Made by a program: the position numbers and the translations under genes. DNA of 64,000 bases from Ornithodoros turicata (Eukaryota > Arthropoda > Arachnida > Ixodida > Argasidae), in contig NC_088201.1 of the NCBI RefSeq assembly GCF_037126465.1, forward strand, positions 191,544,031-191,608,030, read 5' to 3'. The notes under the pieces are model-generated. The model had not been told where the DNA came from. It did no database searches and saw nothing but the letters and a program-made list of their open reading frames with translations. Below, in pieces: positions 10,111 through 21,333 of this stretch (the first letter of the stretch is position 1; each line of letters begins with the position of its first letter).

Positions 10111-12114
10111 GATAGCCGTACACAAAAGTACAAGTGAAAATATATTTATTAAAGTCATTAGTGTCAGGAATTATGTTATGACTCTATGTGAAGGAGAAAA
10201 ACCCGGCCAAAAACCTGAAGCAATAGAAACACAATACATGTAACAAAGATTATACTTATTACAGGTATGATGCAATAGCATTGAAGGGGTGTCACGGATC
10301 AAACGCAATATTTGTTATTAGTGGTAATCACGCGTTTTCAATGAATCAGAAGGGATAGCACATTTTAATCAAAGAATATATTTTTAATCATTACGATTAC
10401 AATCAAAATTACAAGTTTTATTATAAACATTCTGAGACTTGAGAACCTGATAGATGTAAGTAATTTCGAGCACAGTAGCTAAGTTTAATATTCCAGCATG
10501 ACACAAATAATCAGTTTCTTATGATTTGAATAGCGCAGACACAAGGAAATAATTCGAATCAGCACATAACATTAATAGAGAACCAATCCTCCAAATGTAG
10601 AGAAGTAATAGCTACACCATATCAAAACGAGAAACGATCGCCACATTTAATCAAAGAAGATATTCTTAATCAATATTATTACAAACAAAATTACAAGTTG
10701 TATTATAAAAAGTCTAATATTCCTATACGTGAGAACCATCAGTGCAATAGCGGGAAGTTCTGACAGATGTATGTGAACAGCAGAGAACCTGGAAGACCAT
10801 GGGACACGAACACAAGAGGAAATAAAATCTATAACACTACATTGGTTAATCAAAGCAACAGAGGAGAATAATCTATCACTTTAACTATCATAAAATCATC
10901 ATCCTGACTTCCACAATACAATTTTCATTCTAAGAGACACTACAAACCTTACTTTGTTTTGTGAATCCGACACAGAAAATATGTTAAAAATGAACTTCAC
11001 CACATAGCACGCTCCTGGCCAACAATCAGCTCTAATAATATCTGCCCTGATTTGTTGAAGACGGGAGGCGTACACCTGACAGTTATGAACATTTTCGAGC
11101 GCAATAGAGAAGATTATTCCAACATTACACAATTAATCATTTTCTTATTAAGTAAACAGCATAGGCATGCGGAAATAATGAGAAACACGATCAACAGCTA
11201 ATAGAGAACCAAAACATATCACATAAACAACAGACACATGCAGGAAAATAAATGAAAAAGAATCTATCAAAACGACAAACATGCACGGATGAATGGCAGA
11301 GAAACACTTTGAACAGCACATGATGAATAATTTAATACAGCACAGAGTTAACGCTGAATAGCAGAGAAACAATCTAAACGGCGCATCTAGCAACGTGTAA
11401 ACAACAGTCAGGAAAATATTACTGAAACAGCTAATAGAGAGCCAAAATCCAACACGTAAACAAGAGGTACACAAAGGATAAATAGTTGAAGAACAATCTA
11501 ACAAAACAAGAAACATGCATGAATGAATAGCAGAGAAACACTCTAAACGGTGCATCTACCAACGGTAAACAACAGACACATGCAGGAAAATAATTGAAAA
11601 AGAATCAATCAAAACGATAAACATGCACGGATGAATGGCAGAGAAAGGCTTTGAACGATGCATCTGCCAACATGTGAACAACACCCAGGAAAATAATAGC
11701 GAAACAAACTATCAAACATTACAATTTGAAATAATATATCTTTTGAACTATCATAAAATCAACCTTGCTAGCTAACAATATCCTACTCAGGCACTATAAA
11801 CATTACCTTGACAGAGCTATCCAAACATGCACCACAGCTATACTTTCCACAGTACAACCAGACTCGAGACACGGTGGGGTCACTCTCTCCATCTATGCAG
11901 ACCGGTGGGGTCACTCTCTCCATCTATACAGCCCAAAAGCGGGGAACCTGTTGTCAATCTGCGGGGTGGGGAAATCCTCTCTCTTTTTCAAATTCTTTCC
12001 TCCAAAAGGAAATATTCTTAGGACCGGTGTACAGAGGCGAAATTTTTTATTGATCGCAAATAAACATTGGAATTATTCGATTCTAAAGAACACAATAAGA
12101 ATTCTATCAAAAAA
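10111..12114 (+). repeat. Left terminal inverted repeat, inner part
   Basis: This AT-rich, 2,004-bp segment is almost identical in reverse to 14027-16030. The segments that I compared directly, or through identical translated frames, show only about 0-0.5% difference. The ORFs it contains recur in mirror image in the right repeat and are not supported as genes. The inner edge is at a run of A after TTCTATC (near 12110). Confidence 0.85.
10988..11070 (-). repeat. Half-MITE homologue inside the left inverted repeat
   Basis: This segment (and its mirror at 15,082-15,163) matches one arm of the mariner-like MITE at 33,189-33,426. Shared blocks include ATGAACTTCACCACATAGCA and the TGATTTGTTGAA region. 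The second arm of the MITE is absent. Confidence 0.6.
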
Positions 12115-12915
12115 AAATCTAAGAATAGACTTTCTAAGCAAATGAGAAATATTATCGACGCAAACAATACCAAATGAGAAACGATGAATTTTATTGTATT
12201 TCAGATCAGACAAAACTATTAGGCATGCATTATTCTCAACTCACAAATATCATTCGATTGAATATCTGAAGCAAAGAGAGAAAGTCAAATTTATTCAATG
12301 ATAGAAACAATACTCGTTCGAAAACGAGAATGAAATTTAATTACATCGTTTTATGTTAACTTTGCAATACACGCAGAAGTCGCAAACAACTCATCTGAAA
12401 TGCAAATTATTGTGTTTGCTATAGCGGAAATCAGCGCACACAACTTAAAAATACATTCCCAACTAGTAGAATATTTGTATTAATATCAATCGAGTGATCG
12501 TCTGAAACAAAGTCAAAAGCAGTAATTAATTTAGGCAAACATTTTTTCATAATCACACAGCGCAAATATACATCACAGAAACATGTCTTTTTTCATTCAG
12601 GACACACTAGTGGAAACGAAGTGAGAGAGGGAAGCTGAGTTCCCGTACACATTCGTTAAGGTTACGTCCGCAGGGAGTAGGGGAATCCATACAATGGTCT
12701 CGGTATTCAAAGCCATAAAATCGCTCCTACAAGTCAAGTTAGGGAAGGAGGGTCTCTTGCGCTGTCTTGTACATAGAATCACTGAAAGCAAACGTTTTTC
12801 CTTTACACATCACATCTTTTTTGTAAATTGACTTTCATAATTCTAACGCCAGGTGGAAGATTATGAACCTGATAATAAAATTTTAATAAATAAAATTAGC
12901 ACCAATATGATTTAA
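12115..12915. other. Non-coding left part of the Polinton-like interior
   Basis: AT-rich DNA inside the element, with no supported gene. A more GC-rich stretch at about 12,595-12,800 has a 64-codon minus-strand frame without recognisable features. The TATA- and A-rich region just before 12,920 may serve as promoter for the next ORF (inference). Confidence 0.4.
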
Positions 12916-12919
12916 TTAA

Positions 12920-13402
12920 ATGTCGAGGCGCACTACAAAACAGAACAGACAATTTCTATACATTGAAGAGATGGACGGATTTTGTACTCGTTACCATACG
13001 TCATGGGAGGACCTGATAAAAAGCTGCTTCGAAAAGGAGGAGCCGCGAAACGATTCATTTATCGCTGCATTTCAATACGTCCTAGACATGGTCGTATTCG
13101 GAGATATGGCACAAATTATGGAATTCAAGATGCGAGAACTTGTATGCCGAATCTACAATAGTTATAAAAATATTTGCACGTCATCATCGGAAGGACCACC
13201 TGGGTTGATGGTGGAGTTTTTGAGGTTTGCTAACGAAGAATTGAAATACACTAGACCAAATGTAATTGTAATCATTGCAATGGGTATTGCATTAATCAAG
13301 AAAGCAATCAGATCAAATTATCATATACAAGCAGTCTATATCGCACGATTCATTACGGATTTGTTGAAATTACACCTAACGGTTGAAATGGAAAGTACAT
13401 AA
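12920..13402 (+). CDS. 160-residue alpha-helical protein, possible distant Bcl-2-like protein
   Basis: First of two tandem ORFs in the interior of the Polinton-like element, ATG at 12920 in an AT-rich context. Composition and predicted helices are those of a compact all-alpha protein. One stretch (EELKYTRPNVIVIIAMGIAL, about residues 107-126) resembles a BH1 segment, where E-E-L, Asn and A-x-G occupy the usual places. A helix near residues 53-65 has VLDMVVFGD, loosely like a BH3 helix. The length fits single-domain Bcl-2 homologues, which are known in some adintoviruses, the viral relatives of Mavericks. No motif is decisive, so the assignment is inference and the protein may belong to another helical family. 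Confidence 0.45.
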   Translation: MSRRTTKQNRQFLYIEEMDGFCTRYHTSWEDLIKSCFEKEEPRNDSFIAAFQYVLDMVVFGDMAQIMEFKMRELVCRIYNSYKNICTSSSEGPPGLMVEFLRFANEELKYTRPNVIVIIAMGIALIKKAIRSNYHIQAVYIARFITDLLKLHLTVEMEST

Positions 13403-13468
13403 AAAATCTTATCACTTGATATATTCCACTAGAGCCTGTACACATTTATTTTATTCTACCAGTCAAGG

Positions 13469-13816
13469 ATGTCGAATGAACAGAAGTTCAATATTGTCGT
13501 GCAAGGTCTGATGTATCATCACTTATTGAAACTGAACAAACATATCAATTGTGGTGGGCCACCGGACGATTTTCATCTAATACTCTCTTGTACGCCATTC
13601 AAGAATCTTCATACAAAGAAAGGAAGCATCAATAAGAGACTGTGCAAGTTCGTCGCAACAAAGTGCAAGTTGTTGAAGCAATACAAACACGGCAACAACA
13701 TATCACCTGCGTTAATCAACGCTGGATTCAAGCGCCCAATAATTAGAATAAATTACTTGATGTCTTCGGAATTCATCAACCAAGACAACAAACGAAAACT
13801 TCGGAGTTTGGAATAG
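13469..13816 (+). CDS. 115-residue basic protein of unknown function
   Basis: Second ORF of the pair, 66 bp downstream of the first and on the same strand, ATG at 13469. It is Lys-rich with a net positive charge and two Cys in the centre (TKCKLL, INCGG). There is no signal peptide or membrane segment. An AATAAA-like signal follows the stop (about 13,835). I do not recognise the family. The tight spacing and matching AT-rich codon use suggest that it was carried together with the upstream ORF. Confidence 0.5.
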   Translation: MSNEQKFNIVVQGLMYHHLLKLNKHINCGGPPDDFHLILSCTPFKNLHTKKGSINKRLCKFVATKCKLLKQYKHGNNISPALINAGFKRPIIRINYLMSSEFINQDNKRKLRSLE

Positions 13817-14026
13817 AACTGTAATTTATCGAAATAAACAAGTGTATAATTGAAATAATAATTGTATTCTTTGTCATCATTCTAATGTATTCTACACAGC
13901 GCAACGAAAACAGCTTATGACTAGATTGAAGATTGCTAAGGAGACACTACATACAAGGATCTTCGCATGGAATCAGCGCTGGCAATCAAAGAGATTTTTT
14001 TACACGACCACACTCTATACAACACA

Positions 14027-16470
14027 TTTTTTGATAGAATTCTTATTGTGTTCTTTAGAATCGAATAATTCCAATGTTTATTTGCGATCAATAAAAAATT
14101 TCGCCTCTGTACACCGGTCCTAAGAATATTTCCTTTTGGAGGAAAGAATTTGAAAAAGAGAGAGGATTTCCCCACCCCGCAGATTGACAACAGGTTCCCC
14201 GCTTTTGGGCTGTATAGATGGAGAGAGTGACCCCACCGGTCTGCATAGATGGAGAGAGTGACCCCACCGTGTCTCGAGTCTGGTTGTACTGTGGAAAGTA
14301 TAGCTGTGGTGCATGTTTGGATAGCTCTGTCAAGGTAATGTTTATAGTGCCTGAGTAGGATATTGTTAGCTAGCAAGGTTGATTTTATGATAGTTCAAAA
14401 GATATATTATTTCAAATTGTAATGTTTGATAGTTTGTTTCGCTATTATTTTCCTGGGTGTTGTTTACATGTTGGCAGATGCATCGTTCAAAGCCTTTCTC
14501 TGCCATTCATCCGTGCATGTTTATCGTTTTGATTGATTCTTTTTCAATTATTTTCCTGCATGTGTCTGTTGTTTACCGTTGGTAGATGCACCGTTTAGAG
14601 TGTTTCTCTGCTATTCATTCATGCATGTTTCTTGTTTTGTTAGATTGTTCTTCAACTATTTATCCTTTGTGTACCTCTTGTTTACGTGTTGGATTTTGGC
14701 TCTCTATTAGCTGTTTCAGTAATATTTTCCTGACTGTTGTTTACACGTTGGTAGATGCGCCGTTTAGATTGTTTCTCTGCTATTCAGCGTTAGCTCTGTG
14801 CTGTATTAAATTATTCATCATGTGCTGTTCAAAGTGTTTCTCTGCCATTCATCCGTGCATGTTTGTCGTTTTGATAGATTCTTTTTCATTTATTTTCCTG
14901 CATGTGTCTGTTGTTTATGTGATATGTTTTGGTTCTCTATTAGCTGTTGATCGTGTTTCTCATTATTTCCGCATGCCTATGCTGTTTACTTAATAAGAAA
15001 ATGATTAATTGTGTAATGTTGGAATAATCTTCTCTATTGCGCTCGAAAATGTTCATAACTGTCAGGTGTACGCCTCCCGTCTTCAACAAATCAGGGCAGA
15101 TATTATTAGAGCTGATTGTTGGCCAGGAGCGTGCTATGTGGTGAAGTTCATTTTTAACATATTTTCTGTGTCGGATTCACAAAACAAAGTAAGGTTTGTA
15201 GTGTCTCTTAGAATGAAAATTGTATTGTGGAAGTCAGGATGATGATTTTATGATAGTTAAAGTGATAGGTTATTCTCCTCTGTTGCTTTGATTAACCAAT
15301 GTAGTGTTATAGATTTTATTTCCTCTTGTGTTCGTGTCCCATGGTCTTCCAGGTTCTCTGCTGTTCACATACATCTGTCAGAACTTCCCGCTATTGCACT
15401 GATGGTTCTCACGTATAGGAATATTAGACTTTTTATAATACAACTTGTAATTTTGTTTGTAATAATATTGATTAAGAATATCTTCTTTGATTAAATGTGG
15501 CGATCGTTTCTCGTTTTGATATGGTGTAGCTATTACTTCTCTACATTTGGAGGATTGGTTCTCTATTAATGTTATGTGCTGATTCGAATTATTTCCTTGT
15601 GTCTGCGCTATTCAAATCATAAGAAACTGATTATTTGTGTCATGCTGGAATATTAAACTTAGCTACTGTGCTCGAAATTACTTACATCTATCAGGTTCTC
15701 AAGTCTCAGAATTTTTATAATAAAACTTGTAATTTTGATTGTAATCGTAATGATTAAAAATATATTCTTTGATTAAAATGTGCTATCCCTTCTGATTCAT
15801 TGAAAACGCGTGATTACCACTAATAACAAATATTGCGTTTGATCCGTGACACCCCTTCAATGCTATTGCATCATACCTGTAATAAGTATAATCTTTGTTA
15901 CATGTATTGTGTTTCTATTGCTTCAGGTTTTTGGCCGGGTTTTTCTCCTTCACATAGAGTCATAACATAATTCCTGACACTAATGACTTTAATAAATATA
16001 TTTTCACTTGTACTTTTGTGTACGGCTATCCTTTGCATGTAAATCGCCTACTGCACACCTGTTGTAGCTGGAAAAAAATTGCGATTCAATTCGGCACAGA
16101 TTGAATAATGACGAAAGAAGTCGGCCCAGGATGAAAAATGTTAGCTGGTAAGCGCTCACGCAACCATCCGGCCACGCTCCACCCACTGCAGCAGCCCTCC
16201 ACACGAGCGCCGCCTGTCGCGCACGGGAAAAAGTCGCGAAAAAATTCGGCGCAGATTAAAAAATGACGAAAGAAGTTGGCCCAGGCTGAAAAATGTGAGC
16301 TAGTAAGCGCGCACGCAGCCCTCCCCCCGCCGATAAGCGCTCGGACAACGCTCCGCACTGGCGCCGCGCCCTCCGCACACGTGACGGTGTCCCAGACGCT
16401 GTGGGGTTCGAACCAGACACCCATATAGCTAACTCTCATCCAGTTTCTCTCCCAACCCATATATACTACT
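14027..16470 (-). repeat. Right terminal inverted repeat
   Basis: The intact 2,444-bp partner of the split left repeat. It holds degenerate internal repeats. One motif (TTCTCTGC.ATTCAT..TGCATGTTT) recurs about every 110-125 bp between 14,490 and 14,860. A 65-bp AT-rich block at 15,431 recurs near 15,718. Confidence 0.85.
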
Positions 16471-16722
16471 AAGGTCTTTACCAGAAACAAGGAGGTGAAA
16501 GAGAAGATGCTTTCACGGGATGGCTATCACATTTCGAGGGGACGGGGGTTATCGTGCCTAGCAGGCATCCTCCGCAGAGCCCTCGTGAAACGCTATGGAC
16601 GATGGCTGAAAGCACCGGGTCCGCGTCGTGGCATCGTACTCAAGCCAATGGAGTCGTGTGAAGAATGTCGTGCTAAGGGACACCCCACGAGTGCATGCAG
16701 TCCTGTGCGCTCACCGTGGTGA

Positions 16723-17290
16723 ACGCTCACCATTTTAGCCGCAATGTCATGACGACACAGAACGATGTTACCCCCATTACCTGCTGTATTATAACAACCA
16801 CGTCACCTGATCCCCAATCCTATGCTCACTTCTGTCAGCAGCAGCAACGTAGTCAAAGCTTTTTGTAACCTGTTCCTCCTGCCATCGCATACTTTGTCTC
16901 ATGATTAGTGTACAAATGGCCCACATCTTACACAAGACCTTCCCGATAAAATTTTGTAAACAACTATCATCATTCCAATGGCGATTTTGTAATGGCTCCA
17001 TGCCGTCTGCCAGCTTCCGGCTGGGCTGTCTGCTCGTTACCCTAGGCACCCTGAGACCAGTAGTTTCCTTAGAAGTTGGTCCAGGGCACATATGCCCCCC
17101 TCCCCGTGATATTTCCTGGAGCAGAAACTCTAAACACAGCGAGGGGGTGCATGATAATGCGTGTGAAATTTGAAATTGAAAGACTACTGCGTTGCTTGCC
17201 ACTATGAGTGCGAGTCACTGATGCTCACTGTAGCCTGAATGAGATGGCTGGGTATTTTCCTACGGGTGCAACTCGTGCGGTATGTTTTGG
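16723..17290. other. Unassigned DNA downstream of the SGNH gene
   Basis: A 137-codon minus-strand frame (16,789-17,202) is present but shows no motif. It may be the 3' untranslated part of the transposase-YqaJ gene. Confidence 0.35.
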
Positions 17291-17475
17291 TTAATAAAAT
17301 ATATTATGCTTCATAGCAAGCTTTTCAAGGGAAAAAATGTATTTCTCCTCAAATTTGTATTGTGGTCCGTACAGATGTGTTTGCAGTGTTCCCCCGGACT
17401 CAAGTTTTTCTTCAGATGAAATCTGGTCAAGGTGACCAATAGCCATTGTTAGTAACCACTGGTTCACAGATTCCT
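17291..17475 (-). CDS. Exon-like segment, possibly last exon of the transposase-YqaJ gene
   Basis: On the minus strand, a good acceptor (TCTGCTTGCAG) precedes an open frame starting ESVNQWLLTMAIGHLDQ and running about 60 codons to a stop. It lies downstream of the YqaJ exon on the same strand. No family is recognised, and the link to the upstream gene is inferred from position only. Confidence 0.35.
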
Positions 17476-17559
17476 GCAAGCAGAAAATCCTAGACAGCCA
17501 GCACCCGAAAGATTAAAAAGAAATCAGTAGCATGTGTTCACTATTGGTAGATTGGAGAT

Positions 17560-18540
17560 ATTTTATTGAAGAACGCAGCATGTATACATCGTCACGTTTT
17601 CTGCATTACTTATGCGTATCAGCTCATGCTTGTAGCCTCAGAATGTTCATTCGTAGAGACAGTATCCAACAGAGCACATTTCATCATTGGCGATGTGGCA
17701 TAAACACATAATGAAGTACCATACAGACCGCTGCATGTAGGTGCACTTGGACATGAAGGTCTCGCACATACGGCATCAACATATAGCATCCTGGTGGACA
17801 GATCCAGATTAATAATATGAGAATAGTAAAAACTTCGAACGTCTTACTCAGCAACGAGTTTCCTTGCTTGTCAGTTGGCAGCTAAGGCCTCAGAGTGTGT
17901 GTTTATGGAAAAAAAAATGCCCAGCAGGGCACCATTCATCATTGGCCACATAATGCTGAACCAGGTACAACACTGGCAAGGGCAGGTGCTTCATAATCAG
18001 GGAGAGAGTGGGAAATTTTCAAATGACCAGATAAAGACAGTAACACTTAGGAAGTTTGACCTTTGGGCGTCTGGCCATCATATCGGCAGTAGTACTGGAA
18101 ACCTCAATCTGAAAAGGCAATTTTCATATGTTGAAATGACACCCAAGTAAAGGCAAGATGGCAAGAAGACGTAACGCAGAGCGACATGTTGGGATGTTGC
18201 TCGTGCTCAACAATGCGGGGAACTGGCGACAGTTGGCAGACAGCTCTGCACAATTATGATACTTACCGACCTTGCCAAAATATCAAAATAGATTTATACT
18301 CAGGATGTCGACATCTGAACAGGCTGGTGGAGCTTCAAAAGTGCTAGGAACACCATTCATGTTTCTTTCCACAATTTTCATACACTCAAGCCAAGGTAGA
18401 ATACCATGATGGCCTCACACATATAGCATCAACGTGCGGACGTGTTTCAACAATGCCTGGGAAGAACGACGGTTTGGGGACAGCTTTGCTATATTTTCAT
18501 ACACTGAAGCCAAGGTAGAATAACATGATGGCCTCACACC
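17560..18540. repeat. Degenerate internal tandem repeats
   Basis: A segment with AAGCCAAGGTAGAATA and GATGGCCTCACAC occurs at about 18,390 and again at about 18,510, some 120 bp apart. Two other segments around CAGCAGGGCACCATT/CATCATTGGC (17,670 and 17,930) are related. This is probably an intron or 3' region of the transposon. Confidence 0.5.
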
Positions 18541-21333
18541 CCTCCACAGGGGTAAGGGACCGAGCCGAATAAGGGCACTTCACTTCCACGACAGTGTCGT
18601 CACCGACAAGCCCATCAGGTGTTGCAGCAAGGTATGCAAACTCCCGATCAACAAGGCCGCATGGTGACACAGTCACCCCTAACTCATCCTGCAGCTTAGC
18701 AATTGCAATGAGCTCAGTGTCGCGACCATATCGGAGAGCCTCAATGTCAAAATGGCCATAGAGCAAGGAACGAACAGTACTTGCACTGCTCGTTGCATCT
18801 CGCATCTTGCATACCTTGCAAATATTAGAAGCGGTGAGTCGCTTTCGCCTCTCCTGCATCCACAAAGTTCTCCCTTCTTGACCTCGAGTATCAGCCTCGA
18901 GCTGCTCTGCATCTGGTTGGGAGAGTACAAGGGAATCCTTGTACGCCGCAGCAGCTTCAATATGGTCATCGTGGTTCATGTCTGGGGCATCCACTATGGA
19001 ACCATAGTGGTTGTCGCTGGAAGCACGCTCGCAAGGCCCACCTTCAAGTGAACGCTTACAGCGAGCAGCCCCAGAACTCCGATGCCTTATGCAAGCAGCA
19101 CGAACAGCTGCTTACGCTTCAGCATAATTTTTGCACACCTCCCAGGGCTGGTGTTGTACACTGCCTTATATACAGCACGATGATACCGCTTAGAGTTGAA
19201 AGACGCGACAGTCCCTGAAGCCCGCATTCCGAATGATCCCCTCTGGGAAAAGTTTATTCTTTTCCCGGCAGAAAACTTTGCAACGAGAGAATTGAAATGT
19301 TCTGCAGCATTATTGTTAACGTCAAGGATCAAGCTGCTATCATTGTTTGCCAAACGACTCATCGCTACAAGGATTTCATTGAAAAGTCTGCATTTCCTTA
19401 GCTCTGGGACGTGATTGACTTCCCCTTCTTTTGTACCACTGCAAAAGTAACCCGCACATTTTGCGTGGTCGCTGAACACATGGAGTGGCCCATTACGGAT
19501 ATCAGCCACCAGGTTCCGAATCTGATCTTGTTTGCTGAACTGAGCCTGCTCTTTGCGATAGTGAATTGTTGCCTAGCAACTCGAACTCTTAGTCGAACAG
19601 CATTATCCAGAAGTAGCTTCTTCAGCGATGGGGGAATGGGGGTTGTTCTCTTTGCCAAAGCAACATCTCGAAGACGACTTACATAGTTTCGAAGAAGGTG
19701 GTTGCGACATTCTATGTTCTGAACTACCTGATGCTGGTACGGTGCAGCTTCAAGAATTGACTTGTATGTGCTCGAATCACCGTCAGCGATCAACTGCAAG
19801 TACTTTACCCCGTGCAACTCAATGCTGCGCCTGAAGCCTTCCACGACGATATCCTTCTCCATACTGGTAGAGCTGCTGTCCCAGTTCTTGAAGCACAGAT
19901 GCTTTTTTGGGCTCGACCCTGCCTTGCAACTTGCGCACAGTGTACAAAATTTGTTCCGGCCGCCTAGGAACAGTACTTTCTTTGTGCGGTAAACAACAAT
20001 TACAGCCTGCAAAAACGAAAAAATATGAGGATTGTATTCCACAAAACTCTACCCGCAATGACAATGTTTCCAGGAATTATGCATCTGTATGCGTATCGTA
20101 CAAACTCATGCCACAGGACGTATACCACTCTAGTAAGTGTGTTTACCAAATGACAGCAGTGCCACTAATAGCACCAGAGGGGTCAACTTTTTCCTCCAAA
20201 TAAATGCTCATAGTGTTCTTTCCGCAAATGGTGGGCACAGACTTCCTGTATATCCCGTACGTCTGCCAAGCGGTGTGCAAGATAAATCCTCCGTCTTCGG
20301 GCACCTTTATTTAGAGTAGATAAAAATATTTACTTACCAAGCCAGAAAGAGCGTCGTACTTGTTCTTGTATGAACGTTTGCACCAAGCACCATCGGCAAC
20401 GACCGTAATTATAGGAAAACCGTCAGCATCGACGTCCCCAGCCTCCCTAGCTAACCGAGCTTCCTCAATGCCTGCTTTTCTTATTTCTTCCCAAGCTGTT
20501 TTATCGATTCCTTTAGCATCAATATCCTGATACTTACTGTACGTGCTACTAGCCATGCCGGGTATGTCCAGAGCACCTAGGAGCTCGAGAAGGCCTGAGA
20601 AACCAGAACCTATAGACACGATACCGTTCACTGCTGAGGAATTGACGTCCATGCGTTGTTGAACAAGTTGATCAACTGGTGCCTCCGTTATGACTACATC
20701 TTTCCTCAGACACAACCTGCACTTCAAACTGAAAGAGCTACACAGACCTCGCCGATGTTCTGATACAATTTCCATGCCAGCCAGGCCGCAACCAAACGGA
20801 CTATGTACCGACAAACTTTGCAAAGACAAGAAGAAGTGATCAATCTCCACTATACGCCGACCATTCACACTGCTTGTGCGCTGACTCTGTGTCTGGTGAA
20901 CATTGCCAGTATCGAAAGATGGAGATCGACGGGGTGTAACAGCGGCAGTGGTTGCAACGGGACTTGCTCTGGAACCGGCAAGCTCGTCACAACCTGAACT
21001 GCAGGGGACTACATTATCTACCTCAGGCGAATCAGCAAATGACGAATTTGAAGGACGAATTTCGCTTGTGCTCGAAGCGAAACAAGCATTCCGACCGGCA
21101 TCACTTACAGTTTGAGGAACAACACTACCACCAAAGGTTGAGCCTACAACGGTATCTGCGCGATGTGGAGTCGTCGAAGTGCAACGAGCACTCGGAACAG
21201 CACGGCTGGAGCATCCTGCATTACCAAAATCTCTCAAATCCGCAGGTTCCGTCACATGCCTGCCTCTACCACGTAAATTCGCAAAGTCCTTCTTCTTACG
21301 TTTCCGTTGTCCGTAGAGGTGACTTCGAGGCAT
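18497..21333 (-). pseudogene. Mutator-like DDE transposase fused to a YqaJ/PD-(D/E)xK nuclease
   Basis: Exon 1 (21333-20338) holds a low-complexity N-terminus and the start of a Mutator-like transposase domain, ending in VVADGAWCKRSYKN (first Asp). A spliced intron follows (20337-20007, GTAAGT...TTTTGCAG). Exon 2 carries LIADGDSS (second Asp), a frameshift around 19,570, then HVFSDHAKC, AAEHFNSLVAKF (Glu) and GKRINF. After another frameshift near 19,105 comes a YqaJ-type exonuclease domain (18,994-18,540) with RRKRLTAS, TPDGLVG and VEVKCPYS, the PD-(D/E)xK residues. The transposase would cut and join DNA. YqaJ nucleases are phage recombination exonucleases of the lambda type. At least two frameshifts make this copy inactive. 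The exon probably ends near 18,540 at a GTGTGAG donor. Confidence 0.75.

Larger units (their letters stand above)
5352..16470. mobile_element. Maverick/Polinton-like element with 2,444-bp terminal inverted repeats
   Basis: The ends are AGTAGTATATATGGG and its complement. A perfect 6-bp target duplication AAGGTC flanks the element (5346-5351 and 16471-16476). Six-base duplications, AG termini and long inverted repeats are the known signature of Mavericks/Polintons, a virus-like class of DNA transposon. The left repeat is 5352-5791 plus 10111-12114, and the right repeat is 14027-16470. Each is exactly 2,444 bp once the Gypsy insertion is discounted. The interior is only 1,912 bp and lacks a polymerase B, integrase or capsid gene, so this copy is non-autonomous or reduced. 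The alternative is a foldback element or a virus-derived insert of another family. The insertion sits 11 bases past the start of the ag/exon boundary of the last SGNH exon. Confidence 0.65.
4500..16722 (+). pseudogene. SGNH-hydrolase gene with C-terminal zinc knuckle, split by a Polinton-like insertion
   Basis: SGNH hydrolases are serine esterases/lipases. The ATG at 4500 starts a frame with block I (VGSSQLK). After a one-base frameshift near 4549 come GATAARL (block II) and GGSDIQDG (block III). Exon 1 ends at 4728 at a GTAAGT donor, exon 2 is 4830-4994, and exon 3 starts at 5343. All introns are phase 0 with clear AG acceptors. Exon 3 is interrupted after 9 bp (AAGGTC duplicated) and resumes in frame at 16477. 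It carries block V (DGYH) and ends at 16722 with CEECRAKGHPTSAC, a CX2CX4HX4C zinc knuckle. The whole would be about 215 residues. The frameshift and the 11-kb insertion make it non-functional here. It may be cargo of the larger TTAA element rather than a host gene. Confidence 0.7.

Noticed and set aside
10647..12145. ORFs of 60-135 codons in the left inverted repeat and their mirror copies at 13,936-15,494
   Set aside because: They recur only because the repeats are mirror images, lack motifs, and overlap one another in several frames.
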